The notes beneath the pieces were generated by a model. That model did not search any database, had not been told where the DNA came from, and saw nothing but the letters and a program-made list of their open reading frames with translations. Positions 22,701-36,185 of a stretch of 38,840 nt of DNA are shown one piece after another. The stretch covers positions 1 to 38,840 of the forward strand of contig CAXKVV010000907.1 in assembly GCA_964058805.1 (NCBI GenBank), written 5' to 3'. The DNA comes from Schoenoplectus triqueter (lineage: Eukaryota; Streptophyta; Magnoliopsida; Poales; Cyperaceae). The position numbers were made by a program, and so were the translations under genes. Within the stretch, counting starts at the first letter, position 1. Each line of letters begins with the position of its first letter.

Positions 22701-24171
22701 ATCTGTCACTGGGAGGGATCCTGTTGACTATGGCCGGCATCCTAACGAGGTATCATCTGGTTAAATTTTTTATTTTTTTACTGTTTAAGTATTTTCTTTG
22801 GCATTGTGCCTGGAGATCTTTGGAGTAATTCCTCAGAACTCAGAAGGACAAGTTCTATATACTGTATAAACCACGAGAAGTATCTCGACTTCACCCCCTC
22901 CCCTCCACCTTATATATAAAAACTTCCAAATAAATCCTTTCTTGCCCATTACCAATAGAGATAGGATGAACAGTAGCTTGGGCTTTTTTTCTATTTTTCT
23001 TTTGTATCAAGTTTGCTAGGGAAGGCAATGCAGCATTTTGTTAGAAAAACTGAATAGCTGTTTTGAAATTCCTGAAAAGAACCGATTTGCTCAAGGGCTT
23101 AATGAATATACTTCTATAGTTCTATGTGAAGAAAACCTCATAATGCATCAGAACCAGGCCTTCATATATTTTTAGTATAAAAACTAAATCTGATTGGACT
23201 GGAGTGCAAATTCAGATTTTCATGGAACATAGTGCAAGTGTGCAACATAGTTCTATGCTGAAAAGTACTTGTTGTATTTACATTTGCTCTTGAACTGAAG
23301 GTACATCTAGTGGAGTGGTTGAAGATGATGGTGGGAAACAGGAGAGCAGAGGAAGTGGTGGATCATGACATGGAGGCAAAGCCTGCCACTCGAGCCCTGA
23401 AGCGGGCCCTCTTGGTTGCATTGCGATGCGTGGACCCAGATTCTGAGAAGCGCCCCACCATGGGCCATGTTGTCCGCATGCTTGAGGCCGAGGATGTCCC
23501 TTCTCGCGAGGTTTCTTTTTATGATTTCCTTTTTTTCTTTTTCCGTGTCTTAGCATCGCCATCTCGATTGGTACAGCCTTTAGGATACTGGCAGCAAGAT
23601 CAAATCAAACCAGTTCTGGTCTTCTGGACCTTGTATTGGTGCCGTTATGTAGATTAATGGGGATTTACCTGATTTGGTTGTGAAATGATACGGGTAGCTT
23701 ACTGGTAAAGATGGCTGCAGTAAAATTCGAGATGCTAGCAATACTGTTTCACCTGCCCAGGATGGTAAGGTACAGAACCTGTTTGCAATGGTATAAACTT
23801 TATGTGGTCATTGGATGAAATTGTTTATGCTGTCAGGCATAGTGGGTGCCAGTATGGCAGGATGAACCTCAACCTGATTGGTATAATACCTGTACCAGGC
23901 CTGCAAGTGCTGGTTCTTACATCAGCACCACTGCACTAAGGCAGTAGCTGTTCTGAACTGGTATGATGTCTGTTAAGAATCTGAGACGGATCGAATTGTT
24001 TTGCTTTTACTTAAAACACCAAAACTTGTCTCTATTATTTTTGACTTGTTTCAATTAAAGGATCGGAGGAGCAGGAGGGCCCATCTGGCAGAGATAGAGT
24101 CCAAAGCAAGTTCAAGTGAAACTGATACTAGATCTGACCATAGAGACTCTGGACCTTCAGGCAGATTTTAG
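19713..24171 (+). CDS. Receptor-like serine/threonine protein kinase (At2g42960/At3g59110-like), seven coding exons
   Basis: Coding exons are 19713-20401, 20570-20674, 21181-21303, 21834-22004, 22620-22749, 23301-23510 and 24061-24171. All have GT-AG borders and matching phases, giving 512 residues. The protein has a short N terminus, a membrane helix at about 22-47 followed by RRRSR, a Ser/Asn-rich linker, then a kinase domain: glycine loop GEGGYG (203-208), ATP-binding Lys 224 in [13 protein letters not shown] (catalytic Asp 322), DFG (340-342) and APE (366-368). The Arg before Asp 322 makes it an RD kinase. The extracellular part is too short to bind a ligand alone, so it probably works with other receptors at the plasma membrane; this is inference. 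Length, exon pattern and the [15 protein letters not shown] tail fit a conserved plant family whose Arabidopsis members include At2g42960, At3g59110 and At5g18500 (from memory). The acceptor at 19703, nine bases before the ATG, supports a leader intron. No lesion was found. Confidence 0.93.
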
Positions 24172-25255
24172 TGGTGGAAGCTCAAGTGTAATTGAAAATT
24201 GTTTGGGACATGAGAACCATTGAGGGGTTGATGGAAGAGGTTTATTCATCTGAGGAGAACAATGAGCAGAAAAAAGCTAAATTATGAGGGAATTTGAATT
24301 TGAATTTGTGAATGTGTGGGTTCTATGCTTATCCAGCCTCCCTTGTACAGATTTGGTTCTGCCTGGTGCTTTAATTTGGGTGTACAATTTCTTTTTCTTT
24401 TTTCTTTTTTCTTTTCCCTCCTTTTCTTTTCTTTTGTTCTTTTAGCTGTTGCTTAAGATGGCGGTCTAATCGGCTTTGTGGGTGACATAGTGAGAGTTTA
24501 GTGTAGGAATCATGGCACCATTATGCTTCCAATTTGAATTGACTTGAGATTCGTACTATGTACATTTTTCATGTTTGAATTGTGCCTTGGCAATTGAAAC
24601 TTGAAAGTCATGTATTGACTAAAAGAGCAAAGTCTATGGTATGAGCTTCCTAGCAGTATTCTGGTTTATTATATTGTGCTTCTCTAAAACTAGACGGAGT
24701 TCAATGAATATGTTAGCTATTCTAGGCCATCCAATTCAAATCAAGTGGTTGTCGTGAGATCTGATCCAATTGTCGTGTTCAGGAACATAACTGGTTTCAA
24801 AATTGGACGGTCCTGATCCGTTTGAGATACCATCCTGGAGAATTGATGTGCTGGTGAATTAGAGCAAAACCCTAGAAATATGGTTTAAGAATTTGACAGG
24901 CTCAACTGCGTAAGCATGCATGCAAAAGATCTGAGGAGAAGAAATCTAAGGCTCGTAAATTCCAGCCTCCGTACCGTTTAAACGTTGCTTGAGAAAATTT
25001 TCAAACAGTAGGAAGTAGAAAGGGTATTAGTTTATTAGAGATTTAATTGTTAGTCGGCCCAAAATTAAATCCAGCCCGTTTACACCCCTCTAAAAAGGCC
25101 GTAAACCCGGGTAGTTGGTAAATGGCAACTGGCAAGTTAGCGTTACCGGGCAGCAATTATCGGATCAAACGACCTCTTCAAATTCATAGAGTAGACTAGT
25201 AGCCGACATTATTCGATCCGAAATCCGACACAGCATAGGCTTGATTGTTCAGAGA
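24172..25255. other. 3' region of the kinase gene and spacer
   Basis: The first few hundred bases are probably the 3' untranslated region, including a TTTTCTTTTC-rich tract (24390-24440). No clean AATAAA signal was found. The rest, up to the palindromic element, holds no gene I can see. Confidence 0.5.
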
Positions 25256-25643
25256 AAGTTTTTAGTAATAATAAATTTTATTAAATTAATATTATTAAAA
25301 ATAAGAGTGAAAAACGTAAAATTTCAAATATACGAATGGCAACACGCCACTGTCAGTGGCGTGTTTCATTATTTTTACGAAATGCGCCACTGTCAGTGGC
25401 GCGTTTCCTTATTTTTACGAAATGCGCCACTGCCAGTGTCGCGTTTGCTTTTTATATATAAAAAACACGCAGCGCCTCTCCACCTCACTTGCGCGGGGTT
25501 TGAACGAAACGTGCCACTGACAGTGACGCGTTTCGTCCGCACCACTGATAGTGACGCGCTAACATTTATATATTTGAAATTTTACGGGTCTCTCTTATTT
25601 TTAATAATATTAATTTAATAATAATTATTAATAACAAAAACCG
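25256..25643. mobile_element. Palindrome-array inverted-repeat element, copy A
   Basis: The terminal inverted repeats are about 75 bp and AT-rich (outer GTTTTTAGTAATAATAA on the left; ATTAAATTAATATTATTAAA and GTAAAATTTCAAATATA on both sides). Between them lie five 19 bp near-palindromes of the form GCGCCACTGNCAGTGGCGC at 25344-25362, 25384-25402, 25424-25442, 25511-25529 and 25539-25557. The first three are exactly 40 bp apart. A non-palindromic core (CACGCAGCGCCTC, CTCACTTGCGC) is shared in the same orientation with copy B. No clear target duplication was found for this copy. It ends only a few bases before the presumed leader of the G-patch gene. Confidence 0.8.
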
Positions 25644-25649
25644 GAGAAG

Positions 25650-25790
25650 AAGTCGGGAACTCGTAAGTCGTAACCTACCTCTCCCCTGCGATCCGATCCA
25701 CTTTATCCGGCTGTCGTCGCCGGAGCAAATTCCATCACTTCTTTGTTTCTACTTGCAGTCTGAGATTTTTTATCTACTGCTTTCTCCTTT
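25650..25790 (+). other. Likely 5' untranslated exon of the G-patch gene
   Basis: This GC-richer stretch (CCGGCTGTCGTCGCCGGAGC) ends in CTTT|GTAAGC at 25790/25791. The acceptor TTTGTTAACAG at 25987 opens the first coding exon, so a leader intron is likely. The exact transcript start is unknown. Confidence 0.5.
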
Positions 25791-26004
25791 GTAAGCCTCT
25801 TGATTCCTGATACCCTCTTATTGGATTGAGCATTAAAGGTCCTTCATTGTTTCTTTACAATTGAAGCTTATTGAATTTAGCAGTGGTATTTTATAGAGAA
25901 ATTTTCTCAGTTGAGTTTCATGTTTTAGTTTTCAGTTCATGGATTGGATGCGAAAATAAGTTTTTTTTTTTAATTATTTGTTAACAGTATCTCCAGGCAA
26001 TCAT

Positions 26005-29481
<3,477 letters not shown>

Positions 29482-30007
29482 TAATTCTGTGAAAAATTAT
29501 TTGGTCAAATGATTGTCTCTAGCCTCTTATTCCAAATTATGTACGTGTTTTACTGTGCAGCGAAAGATATCCTAGCTATGTAAAAAAATGCTGGGTCGGT
29601 CCCTGCATTGGTGTGTTAGCATCCGTGCTGGAGATCCGCGTTTTTTTGTATAGTTCGAGTTTTAGCGTTTCTATGATTCTATCATTGTCTTTCTAATTTG
29701 GAGCTAGTGTTTTGGAAACTTAAAATTCAGTGATTGTCGTCACACGAAGTGACATAATTCTATCTGTAATTCAAATTTCACCACTCCAATGGAAAATTAG
29801 ATTGTTCTTTTAAATTTCTTCTTTCTTTTTGTTTCAAAGTATAAAATGTGCAATTTGATTGCGATTCGGTTCTTCCTACTTCGAAGGAAGCACAAAAAAC
29901 GGTCCGGCCCGGCCCATAGTCTACACAACTGATCCCTGTTATCCGATTTTCCGATAAACCCCCATCGTCTCTCCTCCGACCAACAGGGTTGCAACTAAAC
30001 CTTACAC
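29482..30007. other. Spacer between the G-patch and PPR genes
   Basis: This 526 bp stretch must hold the 3' end of the upstream gene and the promoter and leader of the PPR gene, as both run in the same direction. No clear TATA box or poly(A) signal was found. Short minus-strand open frames here look random. Confidence 0.5.
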
Positions 30008-31498
30008 ATGGCTGTCTGCTCTCTCTCCTCGGTCCCACGCGCGAACTCCATGCTCACTATCTTCTCCAAATCGAAGTTCATTTCGCTCCGCCTCCTCTCC
30101 ACCTCCGCCGCCTCGTTTCCCAATACATTCCAACCCTCCCACGAACAGTGGTCCCCGTCTTCTGCATCTAATCATCGGTCTCCACCTCGCGCAAAACAGT
30201 GGTCCCCGTCTCCCACGAACCAGATATATCCAACTCAACCAAATCAGTGGGCCTCACCTCCCGTAAACCAGCTATCTCCAACTAACAAGGATCAGTGGTC
30301 TTGGCCTGCGAAAAATCTATGGGCTCCACCTCACCATCAGCACCAGCGACCTCCGCCACCGCCTCCTTCACCGGATACCCCACCGCTTCCTTCTTCATCT
30401 GATCTTGGTGCCTTGGCGCATGCTGGGAAGGTTAAGGAAGCAATTGAACTACTCAGCCATGGTGTTCGGGCACCCCATCCGCACACTTTCTTCTCTTTGG
30501 TATCATCCTGTACTGGGCCTGAATCACTCGATGACCTCAAAAAGGTACATGATTACTTCCTCAGGTCACCATTTCGTGGTGATCTGCATGTAAACAATAA
30601 ATTTCTAGAGATGTATAGCAAATGTGGTTCTATGATTGATGCACGCCGCACATTCGATCATATGTCTGACAGAGACATGGAGTCTTGGCACATTATGATA
30701 CATGGGTATACCATAAATGGTAAAGGGGATGAGGGTTTGCAACTGTATGAACAGTTGAGATTAGCCGGTGTTACCCCTAATGCACAAACTTTTGTGTTGG
30801 TTTTATCTGCATGTGCTGCTTCTGAAGCAGTAGAAGAAGGCCTCATACACTTTGAATCCATAAGCAAGTGTTATGGTATCACCCCCGGGATTGAACATTT
30901 TGTCGGCATGGTTGAGGTCTTAGGAAAGTCGGGCCATTTAAATGAAGCTGTGGATTACATAGAGAACTTACCCTTTGAACCGCCGATTGAGATTTGGGAA
31001 GCATTGAGAAACATGGCTCATGCACAGGGAGACATAGACATGGAAGATTGGGTAGATGACATCATGGTCTCTCTGGACCCATCTAGAGCTGACCCCAAAA
31101 AAATCCGGGCCCTACCACCAAAAAGACGCCTGGGTATCAACATGTTAGATGGTAGAAACAAACTAGGGGAATATCGGCTGCCCCCAAAAATCGAAAAAAA
31201 GGTGGTGAAAGAGGAGGTATATGTGCCTGATACAAGGTACGTATTACATGACATAGACCAAGAGGCAAAGGAGCAAGCACTCATGTACCACAGTGAGAGA
31301 TTGGCTATTGCATATGGGCTGATAAGCACCCCTGCAAGGACGCCCCTCAGGATCATCAAGAATTTGAGGATTTGTGGGGATTGCCACAATGCGATCAAGA
31401 TCATGTCGAGAATTGTTGGGAGGGAGTTGATTGTGAGGGATAACAAGCGGTTTCACCATTTCAAGGATGGGAAGTGCTCTTGCAATGATTACTGGTGA
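30008..31498 (+). CDS. DYW-type pentatricopeptide repeat protein with a short PPR array (DYW2/MEF8-like)
   Basis: This intronless 496-residue protein carries a DYW domain, the zinc-dependent cytidine deaminase domain that edits C to U in organelle transcripts. The catalytic pattern is present: HSE at 428-430 and CGDC at 456-459, with a C-terminal CSCNDYW. The N terminus ([20 protein letters not shown]) is Arg/Ser/Leu-rich and looks like a mitochondrial, possibly plastid, targeting signal. A low-complexity region follows, with four QW-started repeats (Q47, Q64, Q80, Q96; 16-17 residues each), then a PPPPPPS stretch. Only a few PPR motifs are visible (about 130-330), including [19 protein letters not shown], fewer than in most editing factors. 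This layout fits the clade of DYW2, MEF8 and MEF8S, some of which supply deaminase activity to partner PPR proteins; which member this matches I cannot say. The first ATG is used. No lesion was found. Confidence 0.93.
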   Translation: MAVCSLSSVPRANSMLTIFSKSKFISLRLLSTSAASFPNTFQPSHEQWSPSSASNHRSPPRAKQWSPSPTNQIYPTQPNQWASPPVNQLSPTNKDQWSWPAKNLWAPPHHQHQRPPPPPPSPDTPPLPSSSDLGALAHAGKVKEAIELLSHGVRAPHPHTFFSLVSSCTGPESLDDLKKVHDYFLRSPFRGDLHVNNKFLEMYSKCGSMIDARRTFDHMSDRDMESWHIMIHGYTINGKGDEGLQLYEQLRLAGVTPNAQTFVLVLSACAASEAVEEGLIHFESISKCYGITPGIEHFVGMVEVLGKSGHLNEAVDYIENLPFEPPIEIWEALRNMAHAQGDIDMEDWVDDIMVSLDPSRADPKKIRALPPKRRLGINMLDGRNKLGEYRLPPKIEKKVVKEEVYVPDTRYVLHDIDQEAKEQALMYHSERLAIAYGLISTPARTPLRIIKNLRICGDCHNAIKIMSRIVGRELIVRDNKRFHHFKDGKCSCNDYW

Positions 31499-32342
31499 AA
31501 TTGTGTCTAGAGTTTGAAGGACGTACTAGATATAAGATGTCTTTCTTCGAGTAATTATAATGGATGAATGATGACCAGAAATTTTTATATAGATAGTAGC
31601 ATAGCATGGTTGCTAAAATATGCCATTTGCTTTTGCTAGATTGTGCAGTTCTGTTACATGAAAAAATTTCCTGAGGATGAACACTCTCGTAACGGAATAT
31701 AATATGTTTATATTTGCTGACAACTATTGCAAGCGAAAGTTTGAAGGATAAAATTGGAGCGATGGTACTGACACTAATAGCAGGTCTTCTCTTTTGCCGT
31801 TTAGTACTAAAATTGAGGTTGTTTAATTTAATGTAATGCAGAAATCTTACTCCTATCAGTTAAAATATAAAGTTTTTTAAGATAAGAATTGGATCCATAT
31901 AATTGGAATTGAGACGTACCAAATACATTCGTGCCATTAAGGCATTGATCTTCCGATTCTTAAATATTCCTTGTATAACATTTTAGTAATGGAATTATGG
32001 AATTGATATTAATTCGTAGTTTTATGAATGGTGAAATAAGCCATTCGGCATGGCCATTGACCTGATCGGATTGCCAGAATTTGAAGGATCTATAATTTAT
32101 TTGCTAAATGGAGATGATAATCCAGCCTTTTATTTTGTGGGCTCTTAAACGGCCATGGGTTAGACGGGCATTATGTCGTCTACGCAAAACCCAGATACCT
32201 ATTATAATGCATCATTTACATGTGTTTTCAGAACATATTATTTTTTTAACCAAAACAAGAATCTTGTAGCAATACCAATCACCTGGTTTAACTGCCCAAT
32301 TGATGGGGTTGCACAGAGCACCACCTCCAGTGCCATAAAGGT
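31499..32342. other. 3' flank of the PPR gene, no further gene
   Basis: The start is presumably the 3' untranslated region. The rest is AT-rich with no coding signal I trust; the open frame at 32173-32358 has no motif. Confidence 0.5.
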
Positions 32343-32543
32343 TTTATGTAATTTATAACGGTTCTAATTTAATGGTGTATGATGGACTATCAAACTACAA
32401 TGAAATTACATGAAATTTGAAAAATTATCAATCTATAAATAGAAAAATATATCTATAATTTTTTATTTTTAAGATTTTTTTGTATTTTTTCAGAAATTCA
32501 TTGTAAAAATTGCCATAATAACACAATGTCAAGGGATCCCTCC
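32343..32543. mobile_element. Partial copy of foldback element a
   Basis: GATGGACTATCAAACTACAA, CATGAAATTTGAAAAATTAT, ATATATCTATAATTTTTT and the end AAGGGATCCCTCC match the right half of the element at 15671-16029 in the same order. The start (TTATGTAATTTATAACGGT) is inverted relative to that element's centre, so only one arm plus a little of the loop remains. Confidence 0.7.
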
Positions 32544-33485
32544 CCTATTGTTACATGTCTTATTGCAGTTTGCTGTTTCAAAGAAAACAAATTGACAGGA
32601 TTCCCCTTTGGATTTTCTTGTCTATTATAAAAGACAAACAATTAAACCAGTGAATAGTTATTGGATGGGATGGTCGTGAAATATACTGTTTCCTACTTCT
32701 TTATGTCTAAATTTTGTTTCCTTCCTGTTGATACATTTACTCCCTTAACAATATTTTATTACAAAAATACAGAAAATATGAGTTTTTAGAAATTGATACA
32801 TGTACAGTTTCTTGTCTGGTATATTTGAAAGGATATTTCTGAACTTTGCAAGAATAAACAGAAATTTGATTTTTGATATATCAAAATTAAACAAGGCCGA
32901 GCAGTGTAATTCAGCGTAGACTAATATGTACTGCTGAACGATGTACAGATTTTGCACAGTTAGCATGGAGTATTTTTCAGAGAAAGAGGTACATACATTA
33001 TTACCACACACAGTTAATTCAAATGAGAAGACTCTAAAATAGCGTCACGTGCATGGTGTATGCTTGGATAAGATATATATTTTGTCAACCAGTTTTCCAG
33101 TGGGGGGGGGGGTTATTTTCTGTTCGTTTTAACCTACCAATTTCCCTTTTCTCTCCACTTACATTGAGACTGGAGACATCCAATGAACTTGTAAATACAC
33201 CTTATACAACATCCACATAAAAGAGAACTAGAGGGGATATTTTTTAATGATCCATCCACAAACCAATCACAACTCTAAAATACAATTTGTTAGGCTCTTA
33301 CAAAACTTGCAACATTATTGTGGGCCTTACTTTCCCTGTTTGATTATTTTCAGTTATAATATGCAAATTCAAGAAATTAAAATTTTGAAATAGAATCGTT
33401 TTATGTCCTTTGTTAATCAATCCTCTTATCAAGTTGGACATGCATTAAAGATTATAAAATAAGTGACGTGACACTATATGGTACC
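32544..33485. other. Gene-free stretch with an 11-G run
   Basis: No gene was seen. A run of 11 G lies at 33102-33112, unusual for this AT-rich DNA and a likely site of length errors. Confidence 0.5.
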
Positions 33486-33706
33486 CAGGGGTGGAACTCT
33501 CCAGGGTCAAGCTCAGGTAAGTGTCTACGCTTGATTTATAGAAGTTTTTTTTAATTATTGATTTTTTCTCTTAAATTTATTCTATTTTATATATCATTAG
33601 ATATTATGCTCAGGCTTAGATTATTTTTCATGAATTTATGTCTGGGCTTAATTCATTATTTTTGGGTTTGTGCCTGAGCTTCGTCACTAGTCTGAATCCG
33701 CCACTG
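33486..33706. mobile_element. hAT-like short inverted-repeat element
   Basis: The left end CAGGGGTGGAAC and the right end (minus strand CAGTGGCGGATTC) form short inverted repeats of the CAGNGGNGGA type. The flanking 8 bases ATGGTACC (33478-33485) and ATGGGACC (33707-33714) match at seven positions, as expected of an old 8 bp hAT target duplication. There is no coding capacity (221 bp). Confidence 0.65.
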
Positions 33707-33714
33707 ATGGGACC

Positions 33715-35658
33715 AGCAATTGATTATACATGAGTAATGTAATGCTATCTTCTATATATATTTCAAAAAAATGTTATCTCATATATCATAATACATTTCC
33801 TATGTTGGCTACTTTGAATTAAAATTATCTATTACAACTCAATATGAAACTATTCTTGTATAACATTTTGACATTTCAAATGACCATGCATGTCAGAATG
33901 TTTATTGATGCTGATTGAGTGTAACTTTTCTATCAACATCTTTGTTGCTCTGTATATGTATGTGTCATTCATGCTCACTACACCTCATCACTATTTGGTA
34001 TGGTGGAGTGGGGAGAGGTGCACATGCAAAGATGCCTCAAAAATAAATGCGCCATTAAATATGGAGGTCCAATGCACATGAATTTAATGGAGGCATATAT
34101 AGGACCATGAATTCGTGCAATTTATTGTCTTACCGAAAAGAAGAAAATGCATAGAAACCATGGATAAGAAAAACTGACATGGACAGTAGCGTTCTACATA
34201 GGCACCAACGGTGATTTGTTTGTGTGACAACATTTATTCCCCCAACAACATGCTTATCCGAAGGTCGTCCAAAATATGTAGAAGCTAAAACACTTTTTTT
34301 TTATCTAGCAAGAATTAGAAGAAAGTTAAAGTTGGTTCACACACAATAAAGAGAGTTTGGCAAATTAGATAAGCCAATTCATATTCCTAAGATATGAAAT
34401 TGATATTGTAGTTTCTCAAAAAACTTGTTTGGAAATCCAAACCGATGCTCTATGCCTCTATTCAACAATCATGGGTCGTTTTTTTTCAAATTGACATGAT
34501 CGGTGGCCTCAGCATCTGGATATTTGTCTGAAATGGAAATCTTTAGAAAACCTAAACAGGTTGTAAATCTAGCATGCTGTTCTTGCTGGTTACTGGTTAC
34601 TACACACCAGTCGCCAAGAAACAAACAAAGAAAAATTTGGATGCACGCAGAAAATTGCTGAATGCTAACTCGTGCATGATGTTGATATTGTCCAGTGATT
34701 TGCATCGGTCGGTGTCCTTTCTCACTAAAAGTCTGCTGTTTCATTTAATTGTAGATATGACCCTTGACATTTGGTAATTTACAGTTCAACTTTCTTTTTC
34801 TTATACCTCTCAAGTTCCGTAGTTTTTCTAAATGATTATTAAATAATTCATAATTTGTTAATAGATATGACAGCGCATTGGATATTTCTAAATGCTTCAT
34901 TCGCGATGATTATTTCCACAAAGGCACCAGAAATATAAATTTCCGGAACTTACTCTAAAAGAACTCTCAATCATAAAAATAAAAAAATAATGCGTCAGTG
35001 CGTCATTCGCACTAACGCTTTTATAACACGCCAATAGACTAGCATTGTCATGTCTATTATTAAAAATTTAATTATTATTATTTATTATTAAACTTTAATT
35101 ATTTAATTTGTATTATTCAAATTATGATTTATTTAATATGTACGTTAGGCCTTGATCAGACTCAATACTTAATTATCTATCTGGCTTCATTTGCTGGGTT
35201 GTGCTCATATTAATTTGTTTTTCATTTAAAAAAATGGCGGTGTCATGTTGAACATCAAGACCAAAACTGTGAATGTGATACTTGATTGAAGTGTCTGTCT
35301 GATTGCTGTATAATTGATGAACCTCGCTGATATTTGCTGTTTGCTAAATTGAGATTTAAAAATAAAGAGCATGCCATATAACCTTTACATTTCAAATATT
35401 TCCTACTCACAATTAAAGATAATTGAGACACAAAAAATCGCATGCATCCTTTTGTCGTTGCATTTTCGTTGCATGTGGTTCAAACCTCTGAATTAGAGAT
35501 TTGCATTTTCCTTTGCAACATGGGATTCTACCTTTTTAGGTTCAAACATTGTCGTATTTCACAGTGCTTGTACGTGTAAACCTGTAAATTAGACATCTGA
35601 TAATTATTATTTTACATAATTTCTGAAGCAAGAAACAAAATAAAAATTAACAGTCTGT
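33715..35658. other. Gene-free AT-rich stretch
   Basis: Short open frames on both strands near 34470-34780 have no motif and overlap each other. A few GC-richer bases near 34990-35050 (GCGTCAGTGCGTCATTCGC) stand out, but I could not assign them. Confidence 0.4.
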
Positions 35659-35667
35659 TTTTAAATC

Positions 35668-36038
35668 CAGTTTTTATTATTAATAAGTATTATTAAATTA
35701 ATATTGTTAACAATAAGACTGAAAACTGTAAAATTTCAAATATACGAATGGCAGCGCGCCACTGGCAGTGGCGCGTTTCAAAAAAATAATGAAACGCCAC
35801 GCAGCGCCTCCATCTCACTTGCGCCTGCGTGCGTTTTGTATATATAAGAAGGAAACGCACCACTGCCAGTGGCGCGTTTTGTAAAAAAAAAACGAAAACG
35901 CGCCACTGTTTCATAAAAAAAAAAATGAAACGCGCCACTGACAGTGGCTCGCTGCCATTCGTATATTTAAAATTTTACATTTCTCACTCTTATTTTTAAT
36001 AATATTAATTTAATAAATCATATTATTACTAAAATCTG
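35668..36038. mobile_element. Palindrome-array inverted-repeat element, copy B, with 9 bp target duplication
   Basis: The ends are CAGTTTTTATTATTAATA on the left and, on the minus strand, CAGATTTTAGTAATAATA on the right. The direct 9 bp flank TTTTAAATC occurs at 35659-35667 and 36039-36047. The inner arms match those of copy A. GC palindromes of the form GCGCCACTGNCAGTGGCGC lie at 35756-35774, 35857-35875 and 35932-35950, with a half unit at 35900-35908. A 9 bp duplication suggests mobilisation by a Mutator-like transposase. No transposase is encoded. Confidence 0.85.
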
Positions 36039-36065
36039 TTTTAAATCTTGTCTTATTTAACATAG

Positions 36066-36185
36066 CTTGGGCCTTGGGGTGATGAACTGATGACTCATGA
36101 CTGGCGAAATACTGAGCTATCTTTTCGTGACACCCTGATATCTGACACCAGAAGTACAGTTATAGAAATGATTAACCTTTCTGAG
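36066..36185 (+). other. Orphan exon-like open segment, 40 codons
   Basis: A TTTAACATAG acceptor, 40 open codons and a GAG|GTACTT donor form a clean phase 0-0 exon. The peptide includes GDELMTHDWRNTELSFRDTL and STVIEMINLSE, with a non-repetitive, gene-like composition. I do not recognise the family and found no partner exon on either side. It may be an exon of a gene outside the window, a gene fragment carried or stranded by a transposon, or chance. Copy B of the palindromic element ends 27 bases upstream. Confidence 0.4.

Noticed and set aside
23278..23562. 94-residue minus-strand open frame
   Set aside because: It is antisense to kinase exon 6, which has a full kinase C-terminal match.
25344..25557. 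CRISPR-like array of short repeats with spacers
   Set aside because: This is plant nuclear DNA, the repeats are palindromes inside terminal inverted repeats, the spacers are themselves alike and there are no cas genes.
25241..25618. 125-residue open frame across palindromic element A, with a partner-like frame in element B
   Set aside because: The repeating peptide (NAPLPVSR, NAPLAVVR) only mirrors the repeated palindromes; the frame has no start context or domain and lies inside a non-coding mobile element.
30002..31459. Several minus-strand open frames opposite the PPR gene
   Set aside because: They are shadows of the well-supported coding strand.
34469..34777. Overlapping open frames on both strands
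   Set aside because: Neither has a recognisable motif or consistent splice signals; length is within chance for this composition.
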